64,000 nucleotides of DNA from Chimonanthus salicifolius (lineage: Eukaryota > Streptophyta > Magnoliopsida > Laurales > Calycanthaceae). Positions within the stretch are counted from its first letter, which is position 1; each line of letters starts with the position of its first letter. The stretch lies in the NCBI GenBank assembly GCA_013350335.1, contig CM023534.1, positions 15,394,802 to 15,458,801 of the forward strand, read 5' to 3'. Both the position numbers and the translations under genes were made by a program. Below, in pieces: positions 21,251-31,313 of the stretch. Under the pieces are notes generated by a model. It was not told where the DNA came from. It made no database searches and saw only the letters and a list, made by a program, of their open reading frames with translations.

Positions 21251-24200
21251 ATGTCAGGACCCAACGCAAACCAAGCCAACTTTCGTGGGAGGAGGACTGG
21301 TCTTCCACCCCGTAACCTACCTAACGAGGCGATAAGAGCGGCAGTAGAAGCATTTCAGCAGATAGCTGAAAATATGCGACGTCCTCCAGTCCAAACACCA
21401 CCTCGGCTCTGAAAGAGTTCAAACGTCTGAACCCGACTAGCTTCTCTGGAACAGAGGACCCCAGCACTGCGAGGAACTGGCTAACACAGATTAGCCGAAT
21501 CCTCAATACCCTAGCGATCGCCGCCGACTTACGTGTGACCTTGGCGACCTATCAGCTCGAAGGGAACGCCTACGAATGGTGGGAGGCGAAGAGCTTGGTT
21601 CGTAATCACGAGCCAATGACTTGGGAGGAGTTTTCTGCAGCCTTTCTGGCCCGTTACTTTTCAAAGACGGTGAAGGAGGCGAGGAAGAGAGAGTTCCTCA
21701 ACATTCAGCAGGGTTCAGATACAGTGGCACAGTATGCCATGCGTTACATCGACCTGATGCAGTTTGTGTCGTGGATTGCAGCCAATGAGGAGGAGAAGAT
21801 CCAGCATTTCGAGAACGGACTCAGACCCTTCCTGCAGCGGCAAGTGGCCGGCCTAGTGTTCAACACTCTGGAGGAGATCATCGAGCGCGCTTCGAAGGTG
21901 GAAGCGGTGGACTCTATCAACCGGAGCACTGACAGCTCTCAGAAACCTTCTTCTAACAAAAAGGCAAGGTTCAATCAGCAAAAGAAGCCTTTCTTCAGGA
22001 AGAGCCAACCTAGTGTGGGCCAGTCTAGTCGGTCTGACTCTCGGCCAATCGTGTGCTACACCTGCAATCAGCCAGGGCATACTTCCAAGTTCTGCCAATC
22101 CAAAGGAGAGAGGGCGTGCTTTCACTGCCAGCAGACCGGGCACCTGTTCAAGGATTGTCCTTTTTCTGGTAAAGCGGCACCTTCGCAAGGCGCAGGAGTT
22201 TCCTACTCTGTGGCGCAGCCATCTGTCGGCAGAGGTTCTCAGCAGGCTTCCAGAGGATCAGCGACACCGAGGAATGGACCACCTCGGAACGATCAGGGGA
22301 GAGGACGAGGGCGTCCTCAAGGGAGAGTCTACTCTTTAGGGACTCAGAAGGAGGAACCAATGGAGAACACGGTGATGGAAGGTACCCTTAATCTTTTCAG
22401 TCTTTTGGCTCGAGTGTTGTTTGATACCGGTGCTTCGCATTCCTTTATCTCTAGAACTTGTTGTGTTAAATTGGGTTTGAAACCGGTAGAAGTAGTTAAC
22501 CCGCTAATGATAGTTTCACCTTTGGATAAGAAGACTTTGGCAAACCAAGAGTGTAGATCTTGTGTTTTGAAGATTAGTGGAGTGGAGTTGTCCTATGATT
22601 TTCTGGTTCTGGAAATGACGGACTTTGACATCATCCTTGGTGTGGATTGGTTGTCTGTTTTTGGAGTCTTGATAGACTGCTCTCAGAGGAGAATTCATGG
22701 GGTCTCCTCAACCGCTGAGAGGTTTATGGAGAAGTTGGTACCCTATGAGAGGATGAGAGTCATTTTCTCTGGCCTTAGGGCGTATCCCCGTAGTGTGGTG
22801 GCAAGCATGGGTTGGGAAGATATAGGTGGTGTAGTTGCTCATCGGGTGGTGTGTGAGTTTATGGATGTTTTTCCTGACCAGTTGGCTGGGCTACCTCCAC
22901 GCCGAGAGATAGAGTTTGTTATAGACCTACAGCTAGGAACATCTCCAATTTCCATGGCACCTTATCGGATGGCGCCTGCAGAACAGAGAGAGCTAGCTAC
23001 ACAGGTAGAAGAGCTTCTTAGTCTTGGCTTTATCCGTCAGAGCAACTCGCCGTGGGGCGCACCTGCTCTCTTTGTGAAAAAGAAGGATGGATCGATGATG
23101 ATGTGTATAGATTACCGGCGGCTTAACCGTGTAACTATTAAGAATAAGTATCCGTTGCCTAGAATAGATGACCTCTTTGATCTTTTGAGGGGATCGAAGT
23201 GTTTCTCGAAAATCGATTTGAGGTCGGGTTACCATCAGTTACGGATTCGAGAGGAGGACATTCCGAAGACTGCTTTTCGAACGCAGTATGGCTTGTACGA
23301 GTTTGTTGTGATGCCTTTTGGTTTGACGAACGCGCCAGCCATGTTCATGGACTTGATGAATCGCGTGTTTCGACCGTATTTGCGAGAGTTCGTGATAGTC
23401 TTCATCGACGATATTTTGATCTTTTCGTCATCAGAAGAGGAGCATGAGCATCATCTGCGGATTGTTCTTCAGACTCTTCGGGGGCATCAGCTGTTCGCTA
23501 AGCTAAGCAAGTGTGAGTTTTGGTTGACTCAAGTGCAATTTCTAGGACATGTGGTGTCTCCAGGAGGAATCTCGGTAGATCCAGCAAAGGTAGAGACAGT
23601 GAAGACTTGGGAGAGTCCCAAGAGCGTGTTCGAGATCTGGAGCTTTCTGGGATTAGCAGGATATTACCAAAAGTTTATCCCGCACTTCTCTCAGATCGCG
23701 GTACCGATGACTCGGCTGATAAGGAAAAACGTCAAGTTCGAGTGGAGCGAAGCTTGTGAGAAAGCATTCCAAGAGCTGAAGGAGAAGTTGACGATGTCTC
23801 CAGTGTTGGTGATACCCGAGCAAGGACGAGGTTACGATGTTTATTGCGACGCATCCAAGTTTGGTTTGGGTTGTGTGCTGATGCAAGAAGGGAAGGTAGT
23901 AGCTTATGGTTTCAGGCAATTGAAGGGACATGAGCAGAACTACCCGACTCATGATTTGGAGTTGGCAGCCGTTGTATTCTCGTTGAAATTGTGGAGACAT
24001 TACTTATATGGTGAGAAGTTCAATGTGTTTTCTGATCACCATAGTCTCAAGTATATATTCACTCAGAAAGACTTGAATATGAGGCAGCGTAGGTGGATGG
24101 AGTACTTGGGAGATTATGACTTCAGTCTCTCCTATCACCCGGGGAAAGCCAACGTGGTGGCCGATGCCTTTAGTCGGAAGTCTCACAACGACGTGGCGAG

Positions 24201-25787
24201 GATGGCATCCTTGTAATGGAAGATGCTCGAAGTTCTGTCCGAGTACGAACTGGAGCTGATCGAAGGAAGCGGGTCAGCAAGAATCCATAGTTTGGTTCTG
24301 CAACCCGAGGTAGTTGGATTGGCGTTGGAAGGACAACAGAGCGACCCCGAAGCGAAGGAGTTGGCAACTCAGCTTTCAGGAGGAGCAACTTTAGAGGATT
24401 GGAAGATCAAAGCGGACGGAAGTCTTACTTTCAAAGATAGACTGTTTGTGCCAAAGTCGGACGAGTGCAGGAGAAAGGCGCTTGATCACTTTCATCGATC
24501 TCGCTTTGCGGTGCATCCTGGTGGTACGAAGATGTATCGTGACTTGTGATGAATTTTCTGGTGGAAAGGTATGAAGCGCGAGGTAGCAGATTTTGTGTCC
24601 AAGTGCCTAACTTGTCAACAAGTGAAGGCGGAACATCAACGACCTGGCGGAAAGATGCAACCTTTGGAAGTGGCTGAATGGAAGTGAAAGCATATCACGA
24701 TGGATTTTGTAACTGGTTTTCCTAAGTCTCCTAAGAAGAACGACGCTGTTTGGGTAATAGTCGATCGATTGATGAAGTCAGCTCACTTTCTACCGATCAA
24801 GAAGACAGATTCTTTGGCTACTCTAAGCAGATTGTATTTGAAGGAGATAGTCAGATTGCAAGGAGTACCTGTATCCATTGTATCTGATAGAGACCCGAGG
24901 TTCGTGTCAAGGTTTTGGCAAGGATTGCAAGAAGAGTTGGGGACTAAGCTGTGCTTCAGCACTGCTTTTCACCCTTAGACGGATGGTCAGTCAGAGAGAA
25001 CCATTCAAACTTTAGAGGATATGCTAAGGGCTTGTGTGATGGATATGCGGGGAAGTTGGGAAGATCACTTGCCTTTGATCGAGTTCGTCTATAACAACAG
25101 TTATCACTCCAGTGTGCAGATGGCACCCTACGAGGCTCTGTATGGCAGACCTTGCAGGTTACCTCTTTGTTGGACAGAGGTAGGAGACAAAGCGCTACTA
25201 GGACTTGATCTAGTGCGTGAGACGTCAGAGCAAGTTGAAGTGATCAGACAGCGTCTCAAGACAGCCCAGAGCAGACAAAAGAGTTATGCTGACAAAAGGC
25301 GACGACCTTTGGAGTTTGCAGTTGGCGACCGAGTTTTCTTACGTGTGGCACCACGTCATGAAGTGAGCGGTTCGGGCGCAAGGGAAAACTATCTCCTCAA
25401 TATGTTGGAGCCTTTGAGATCTTGAAGAGGATATGTGAAGTGGCCTATCAGTTGGATCTTCCTCAGGCTTTGGAGAGAGTACATAGTATATTCCACGTGT
25501 CTATGCTAAGGAAGTATGAGCCTGACCCGTCGCATGTGATCAGTTTTGAAGAGATCGAACTGTCAGAGGACTTAACTTTTGAAGAAGCACCAGTCAAGAT
25601 TCTAGAGCGTCGGACTCAAGAGTTCAGGAGAAAGGCTATACCTCTAGTGTGAGTGCTGTGGCAACATCGCGACGTGCAACATAAGACGTGGGAACCTGAA
25701 TCGACGATGCATAAGCTGTACCCTAGCTTGCTCACAGGTCAAGAAGGTAGAGTTTGTTTTAAATTTCGGGACGAAATTTTCTTTTAG
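21251..25787 (+). pseudogene. Broken gag-pol polyprotein of the gypsy element
   Basis: The likely gag start is ATG 21251, right after TAAATAACAG; that frame stops at 21410-21412, and homology continues in another frame, so a frameshift lies before about 21400. The long frame from about 21409 to 24213 holds the gag capsid part, two zinc knuckles (CYTC...H...C and CFHC...H...C), protease DTGAS, RT with FIDD as catalytic box, and RNase H (YCDAS, SDHHSL). In-frame stops follow at 24214 (TAA), 24547 and 24550 (TGA TGA), 24685 (TGA) and 24976 (TAG), all inside or next to integrase, whose CLTC zinc pair and catalytic Asp/Asp/Glu contexts (TMDF, VSDRDP, LEDM) remain readable. A second frameshift lies near 25370-25400, and a TGA at 25650 cuts the chromodomain-like tail. 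The frame would end at TAG 25785-25787, overlapping the polypurine tract. This copy cannot make a full polyprotein. Confidence 0.93.
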
Positions 25788-25797
25788 GGGGGTAGGA
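25786..25797 (+). other. Polypurine tract of the gypsy element
   Basis: AGGGGGGTAGGA-type purine run directly before the 3' LTR; the usual plus-strand primer site for reverse transcription. It overlaps the end of the pol frame. Confidence 0.8.
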
Positions 25798-27140
25798 TGT
25801 AATACCTTGCCCCAGATTAGTCGAGTTTTAGCTCGTTAAAATTGTTTAACCGGTTGATCTTGAAGTTTTTGGTTAGGGCTTCGAGGAAAGCCCAAGTTTG
25901 GCCCGATCTGAGCCCGAAAACTCAGTGATTCAACTCGTCGAGCTGGAGGGGCATTTTGGTAATTTACCACTTCTTGTGTATATTTTTATAAATTGTGTGA
26001 TTTTGTGAATATTATTGGTGAATAATGTTTTCCTTAATGAAAGATTCACATTTCTGATTTTAAAATAAAATTATTTTCAGAAAATAATATTTAAATATCG
26101 CCCGTCAAAACCCCGAAATGGAGTATTAATTATTTTAAAGGGTTTTGAAAATGAAATAAATTTTGAAATTAGTATTTTATGGTAGACCATTTTAAGAATG
26201 GTCTAGTTATTTCATTTCACTTCAAAATAAGATCTACAAATTAGTTATTTTTACATTTGTTTAATTAAGTAATTATGGGTAAAATATGGTTTTTATTTAA
26301 ATAAATGGTTTTTAATAAGAGTTAAAATCCAAAATTTTTATGGTGATTAAGATTTTTAAAACCCAATCTATCTGTAAGGTTGGATTAAATTTTTGAGCTT
26401 TTAAAATTATTTTTTTAGTTAAAAATCTAATTTTTATCAAAATGAGGCCCTTTTTGCAAAAATGGAAAATATGGAGGGCTGATCTGCAAAAGTAAACCTG
26501 CGGTTTACTGTAGCAGTGTCTCAGTCACCGCAGGCGCATGCTCTGCTGCCCGATTTTCCTGTGATTTCGCCCGTCGTCGCGTCCCATCGCACGTGCTGGA
26601 TTTCTCGACTGAAAAAGCCTATAAAAACCGACCTTCTCCATCGGTTTTAACTCCCAAAACATCTTCTCTTCTCCCTTCTCTCTCTGTGTTAAACCCAGCC
26701 GGCCGACCCTCTTTCAGTAACAGTACCTTAGAGGAAAAAAATTTCAAAAAATCCGGATTTCAGCCCAGAAACTCAATCCAAGGTAACCACTGCATTCCCC
26801 TTTCAATTTCGATCGGTTTTGAATAAAATTTTTTTGAATTTGGCTCTGATTTCAGTGAGAAAATCGATTTCAAAAATCTAGGGAAAATTTTAGGGTTCCT
26901 TTTATCAGTGAGCTTCCGGTGTTAAGATCGGATGGCTCACTGAGTTTCAAAGCTCCAAACCTCTTCCTGTGGAAAGAGGACTCCCGGAGGAATCCATCGG
27001 ACCGGTCAGATGTAAAAACCGAGTCCAGAAAATATCCAATTTCCTACTTTCGGTTTTACTGTTCACCGGCCGTTCACTGTCTGTTGCAGACAGTGAACGG
27101 GGAAGAAGAAGAAGAAAAAAAAAATATTAATATTTTATTA

Positions 27141-27182
<42 letters not shown>

Positions 27183-28798
27183 ATTTGATATTATGGTTGC
27201 TCATATTTTCAAATGTTGGTTCCCACCGAAGAAAAAAAATGAATAAATAATTAAATAATTAAATATTATTATTTTATTCAAAAAAAAATTTATTATTTCG
27301 TTAGATTATGTGATGTGATGATTTATACCCCTCTTGTTAAATAAAACTGTACTAACCCCTTTCTCTTATTATTTATAGTGTAAATATTATTGTATCCGCT
27401 TTCAGTTCGACATTAGTCGGGAACTGAGTGATTCACTTTCAGGCCGGCATTATAGTCGGGCACTGGGTGACCTCGAGGCCTACTCAAAATGTCAGCTCTG
27501 GTGCTCTCCAGAAGACAACCGAGAAGTGACCCGAGGATTTAGACCTCACTCAATACGTCAATCTGGTCAATGCCCAGAAGACAATATGAGTTTAGACTGA
27601 GCCCCTTTTTATTATTATATTATTATCTTGTGGATGATTTAAAAAGGCTAGAAACCAAGTAGGAGACTCATTTCCATGAACCCTAGATATTTTGTGGGAA
27701 AACGTGTGATTTCCAAATACTACGTATATGTACGTATCTGATATGTATATTGATTGTGCACTTGTATGTTGTTTGACAGAGACCGCGAAACCACACGATC
27801 ACGGTGAGGGAACTTAACTCTGCAGATTTTGTAAATAGGTGTTATTTTGAGCAATGAGTGGTTTCGGTTTTGATGAACCCACTCATGTGCCTATACATGA
27901 TGCACTATGGTAAGAGTGCTGTGATGATTTGATATTACGGTGTTGACCGTATGTGTATGTAAGAGATCTTCCACGTACCTGGGCTATTGAACCAATATCG
28001 GCCATATGAGAGATGGTTTATGTCTACTGGACCATGGGCGGACCATGCTGTCGTCAGTTGCTGACTTGAGGGTGTCAGTATCGGCTAAGTTTAAGAGCCG
28101 GGGATGTACTTGCAACGATGTATTTTGACCGTGTCGGGACTTAATACTGGTCTCAGTGTAGTCGGCAGCCGTTACGGTGGATAATGGCAGTGATTGATAG
28201 TTGATGATGTTATTATCTTATTTGAGATTATGCTTACTGTTATCAAGCATGAGATATTAACTGTTGTTAACCTGTTTTACTATTTGCTTAATGTGCATTG
28301 TTAATTATCCTTCACTGGGCTGGTTAGCTCACACCACTCACCTTTCAGGCGATGGACCCGAGGAGGAGGACCCTCTCTTTCAGGCTTAGGGCGTTTGAGC
28401 TAAAGCAGTGTTTTGGGATTCCCCCGGAGAGGAATGCCCTGATATTTTCTATTGGTTCTTGGAACCGTTGTCTTTTAATTAAGTACCGGATGTGGTACTT
28501 AATTTATGATTAAATGTTGTAATCGGCTATGTTGCCATTTGAGACAATATTATGAATGATTAATCAATATTTTGAAATGATGAATTAATGGTTGGTCTTG
28601 TTTACTCTATGTGTTGTTATTGCTTTGTCTATGGGGCAGGCATATGGTACATGTTTGAGTCCACTTAACGGGCTGATGTGTAACCGCTGGGCCTAACTGT
28701 TGATTTGGCCCAGTAAGAATGCTTGTGGTTTAGTTTATCTTTCAAAAAAAAAAAATTCAGTCTCGTTCCGAGCCCACCGGTTCGGTCGGGGCGTGACA
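25798..28798 (+). repeat. 3' LTR of the gypsy element
   Basis: 3001 bp, aligned over its full length to the 5' LTR. Differences include single substitutions (many of them C/T or G/A), a longer TA microsatellite (about 27142-27180 here, shorter in the 5' copy) and a cluster of changes in the last 40 bp. The open frame through the TA repeat (26919-27188) is meaningless. Confidence 0.95.
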
Positions 28799-28995
28799 GG
28801 TAATGAAGGGTGAGTGATTGGAGTATTTATGAGGCTAGCCCCTCTTGACTAGTAGGACGCATTTTGGGCTGGGCCATGTGGGTCTGGGCCCAAAAGTAAA
28901 ACCGTGCGGATTCGCTTATGTGCGAGGCCCAAAGCGGACAATTTATTGCTGAGTCAAGTCCTAAACCCTATATTTGGGTCGAGTCGTTACAAATT

Positions 28996-29008
28996 TGGTA
29001 TCAGAACC
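28996..29008 (+). other. Primer binding site of the TRIM
   Basis: TGGTATCAGAACC, matching the initiator Met-tRNA 3' end for at least ten bases, four bases after the first TRIM LTR ends at 28991. It shares its primer type with the gypsy element nested in the same TRIM. Confidence 0.8.
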
Positions 29009-29110
29009 GAGGTTCTACACTCAGACTGTGTGGGCCTTTCATCCTTCTCTGGAGTTGTTGAGCTGGACCGGGTCGAGCCGGGGACGGCTCGAGGCTTTAG
29101 GAGGAGTGAT

Positions 29111-29339
29111 TGTGATACCTTGAACCGATGTGGGAGAGTCCACATCGGTAACGAAGGGTGAGTGATTGGGGTATTTATGAGGCTAGCCCCTCTTGACTAG
29201 TAGGACGCGTTTTGGGCCGAGCTATGTGGGCCTAGGCCCAAAATCAAAACCGTTTGGGTTCTCTTGTGTGAGAGGCCCAAAGCGGATAATTTCTTGCTAA
29301 GTCAAGCCCTAAGCCTTGTATTCGGGTCGGGTCGTTACA
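29111..29339 (+). repeat. Second LTR of the TRIM
   Basis: 229 bp from TGTGATACC to GTTACA. It repeats the split first LTR with substitutions (for example GGGCTGGGCC against GGGCCGAGCT). Near its start is a hairpin, CCGATGTGG-GAGAGT-CCACATCGG. A short frame at 28904-29161 crosses this boundary and is not a gene. Confidence 0.9.
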
Positions 29340-29412
29340 GTTTTTCTAAAAGCCCAATAAATTTTTGCTCAGGTCCCACCTTCCCTGAGATTCTTTGAGT
29401 CTGGATTTATTA

Positions 29413-29600
29413 GAGGGTAGCTCAACTGGTGGCCTCCCCCATCGGGAAGGGAGAGGTCATGGGTTCGAGTCCTAGTGGCCCATACTCGGGAGCGTCGGTG
29501 CGATGGTGCTCCCTCCAGGAGTTTTAGGAGAGCTACGGCTGATGCGTAAGTTATGGTAGATCTGAGGTTTCTCTTAGATATTCAAAAAGAAGAAGAAGAA
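29413..29600 (+). mobile_element. tRNA-derived SINE
   Basis: A-box-like TAGCTCAACTGGT at 29418-29430 and B-box GGGTTCGAGTCC at 29461-29472, spaced as in a pol III promoter, followed by about 100 bp of non-tRNA body and a 3' tail of AAAGAAGAAGAAGAAG. The head resembles the minus-strand SINE at 2626-2776 (TAGCTCAACTGGTT). No clear target duplication found, so ends are approximate. It sits 73 bp right of the TRIM. Confidence 0.8.
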
Positions 29601-30219
29601 GTGAGCTTCTCTAAAACACTACACGTGATTGGTTATTTTATTAAAAAAACTATTTTAATTGTCTTTCTTATTTCTCACATAATCAAATGTGCCAATGAGA
29701 GATAAAATGTTTTAGAGTGCTCAATGAAAGTTCACTTTTAAAGAGTCCCAGTTGAGATTCTTCAGTCTTCTTCTTTCTTTTACAAATTTTTGTCTCTCTC
29801 TCTCATGTGAGAAACTTAGAATGTAATCTCTATTCTTTTTTATTCTTTCAAAAAATAAAAAAAATTGCCCCTCTCTATTGTAAAATTGTGGGTCCCACCA
29901 CTAAATTGTTCTATCATAAATTGTCCCTCTCTTTTGCCATTTCAAAATTGATTAAGGTTATAATATTATTTATTGTTTTTTGACTTGCATGCCATCAACT
30001 CTCAAACTTGCACAGTATTTTTATTTTCTTTTCATTAGATCTGCTTCAAATAGATGTGGTTCCAGTAACATTGTGTGATTGGTAAAAGATGATAGAAATA
30101 AAGTTTAGTGGACTTGGTATGTGAGGTATGTCATATTAGTATTTGAGGCTGAAAAAAGGGAAAATAGAGGTTCACAAGTATAGTCCAAAGTATGATGGAT
30201 TTAGAACTTTTATGATAAT
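29601..30219. other. Gene-free spacer before the hAT relic
   Basis: AT-rich with CT-rich patches (about 29765-29810). The last 150 bp may be the degraded N-terminal part of the hAT transposase that becomes recognisable at about 30220. Confidence 0.4.
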
Positions 30220-31040
30220 TACTCAATCATAGCATGTATTTTTCACAAAACTATTCAATCAGACTGTAAAGATTTACGACGATGAAAAATCAAAGCTGTC
30301 TAATTCATTAGATAAGTATTTTTATCGTGTTACTATCACTACGGACGTGTAGACTTTAAATCAAAATAAAATATTGTGACTACTCATTAACGATGATGGG
30401 AAGCTACCAAAAAAGAATCAATTTCTTTCATGTTAGGGCTTGTTATAGGAAAAGAAATTGTCAATATTCTATTGAAGAGGTCGTATCAATAAAATCTTAA
30501 CTCGAAATCATTCAGTCTAGTTGTAAATAGTCCTTCATCTAATGATGCGCTTGTTGAGAAGTTAACTTCAAACATCTAGAAGAGGAATATATTTTGTTGG
30601 GCAAAGCATTTGAGTGTTGTTCACACATTCATAACATATTTGTTCAAGAGGGATTGAGAATTTTGTATGAGATGATCCAAAAAGAATATATAAGTGTAAA
30701 ATGTGCAATATCCAGTAGTTGATCTGACGGTAAAAAACCTGTCTCTGAAATTGAGGTCTTACGTAAATACCTTCAATTATAAAAAAGTGTAAAATGTGTG
30801 AAATTCTCGCATCTCTCTCCAGTACAAAATATCATACATCAAAGAGGTATTTTGTTGAGGTTTGTCATCTTCACTTAGCATTAAGACAGTGGGCAAACAA
30901 CCATTATCTGTCGAAAAATTTGAAAAATATTGAGGTATTACCAACAAGATTTTGCCCATAGTCTCTGCTTTTAATCCGAGCTTGAAGATAAAGTCTCTTG
31001 GGTACTATTTCTCATTGATTTATGAAAACAAATGGGAGGA
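30220..31040 (+). pseudogene. hAT-family transposase relic
   Basis: Translating across frames gives, in the right order, pieces typical of plant hAT (Ac/Tip100-like) transposases: IYDDEKSKL near 30275, a TTDVxTLNQNK stretch near 30335 (family pattern TTDxWTS), NDDGKLPKKN near 30390, then FECCSHIHNIFVQEGL near 30608 (family pattern CxAHxLNLxVQxGL), and FEKYxG...ILPIVSAFNPSLKIK near 30920-30990 (family region before the dimerisation domain). Frames change and stops occur throughout, so no protein can be made. The C-terminal dimerisation domain is not recognisable, and a SINE lies just downstream. Terminal repeats of this element were not found. Confidence 0.75.
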
Positions 31041-31135
31041 TAAATTGGAGATGTTCATACTACTTTGACAAATTTCTACGACAAATATGCAATTCGTGAG
31101 AAATAAAGTACAAAATTTCACCAGTCTTTGAGGTA

Positions 31136-31313
31136 ATGATGAAACGGTAGCCATTGTGGTAGAATTAATAATCATTTTAATGTTAGATAAGAGGTCTTGA
31201 GTTCGATTCTTTTTTAACTTACTTGATATATGAGGTTTGCAGATGATTTCGTATATATATGAGATTAATCTCATCTTCAATATGAGATGGGAATACCCAT
31301 ATTAAAAAAAAAA
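31136..31313 (+). mobile_element. tRNA-derived SINE, second family
   Basis: B-box-like GAGTTCGATTC at 31199-31209, a weak A-box region upstream, then a body (ACTTGATATATGAGGTTTGC, later TGGGAATACCCATAT) and an A-tail at 31303-31313. The body matches the SINE fragment at 43169-43269 (ACTTGATACACGAGGCTTGC, GGGGACACCCATGTTATCC), so the two belong to one family, the copy here being more diverged. Ends are approximate. Confidence 0.72.

Larger units (their letters stand above)
17441..28798 (+). mobile_element. Ty3/gypsy LTR retrotransposon, Tekay/Del-like chromovirus
   Basis: Complete 11,358-bp element flanked by the perfect 5-bp duplication GGTAA (17436-17440 and 28799-28803). LTRs of 2991 and 3001 bp start TGTAATACC and end GTGACA. 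In order: 5' LTR, initiator Met-tRNA primer site, an extra zinc-knuckle ORF (20550-21047), gag-pol (21251-25787), polypurine tract, 3' LTR. Protein order is gag, protease, RT, RNase H, integrase, then a chromodomain-like tail, which with the CGGGACGAAATTTT motif at the end of pol points to the Tekay/Del group of chromoviruses. Gag-pol is broken by stops and frameshifts, so this copy cannot move on its own. The LTRs differ by roughly 30 substitutions plus a few indels by my count. Confidence 0.95.
17392..29339 (+). mobile_element. TRIM (terminal-repeat retrotransposon in miniature), split by a gypsy element
   Basis: Left end TGTGATACC at 17392, right end GTTACA at 29339, flanked by the perfect 5-bp duplication GTTTT at 17387-17391 and 29340-29344. 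After removing the nested gypsy element and one copy of its duplication, the element is about 585 bp: a first LTR of about 237 bp (17392-17440 joined to 28804-28991), an internal part of 119 bp and a second LTR of 229 bp (29111-29339). The internal part begins with a primer binding site TGGTATCAGA, matching initiator Met-tRNA, and ends in a purine-rich stretch. It has no coding capacity, as expected for a TRIM, so it would need enzymes from another retrotransposon. The first LTR carries a 9-bp near-duplication (CTGAATACC) absent from the second. Confidence 0.9.

Noticed and set aside
26919..27188. 89-codon frame with an alternating Ile-Tyr tail
   Set aside because: It is the LTR leader running into a TA microsatellite.
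28904..29161. 85-codon frame
   Set aside because: Lies across the TRIM internal part and second LTR, elements that do not code for protein.
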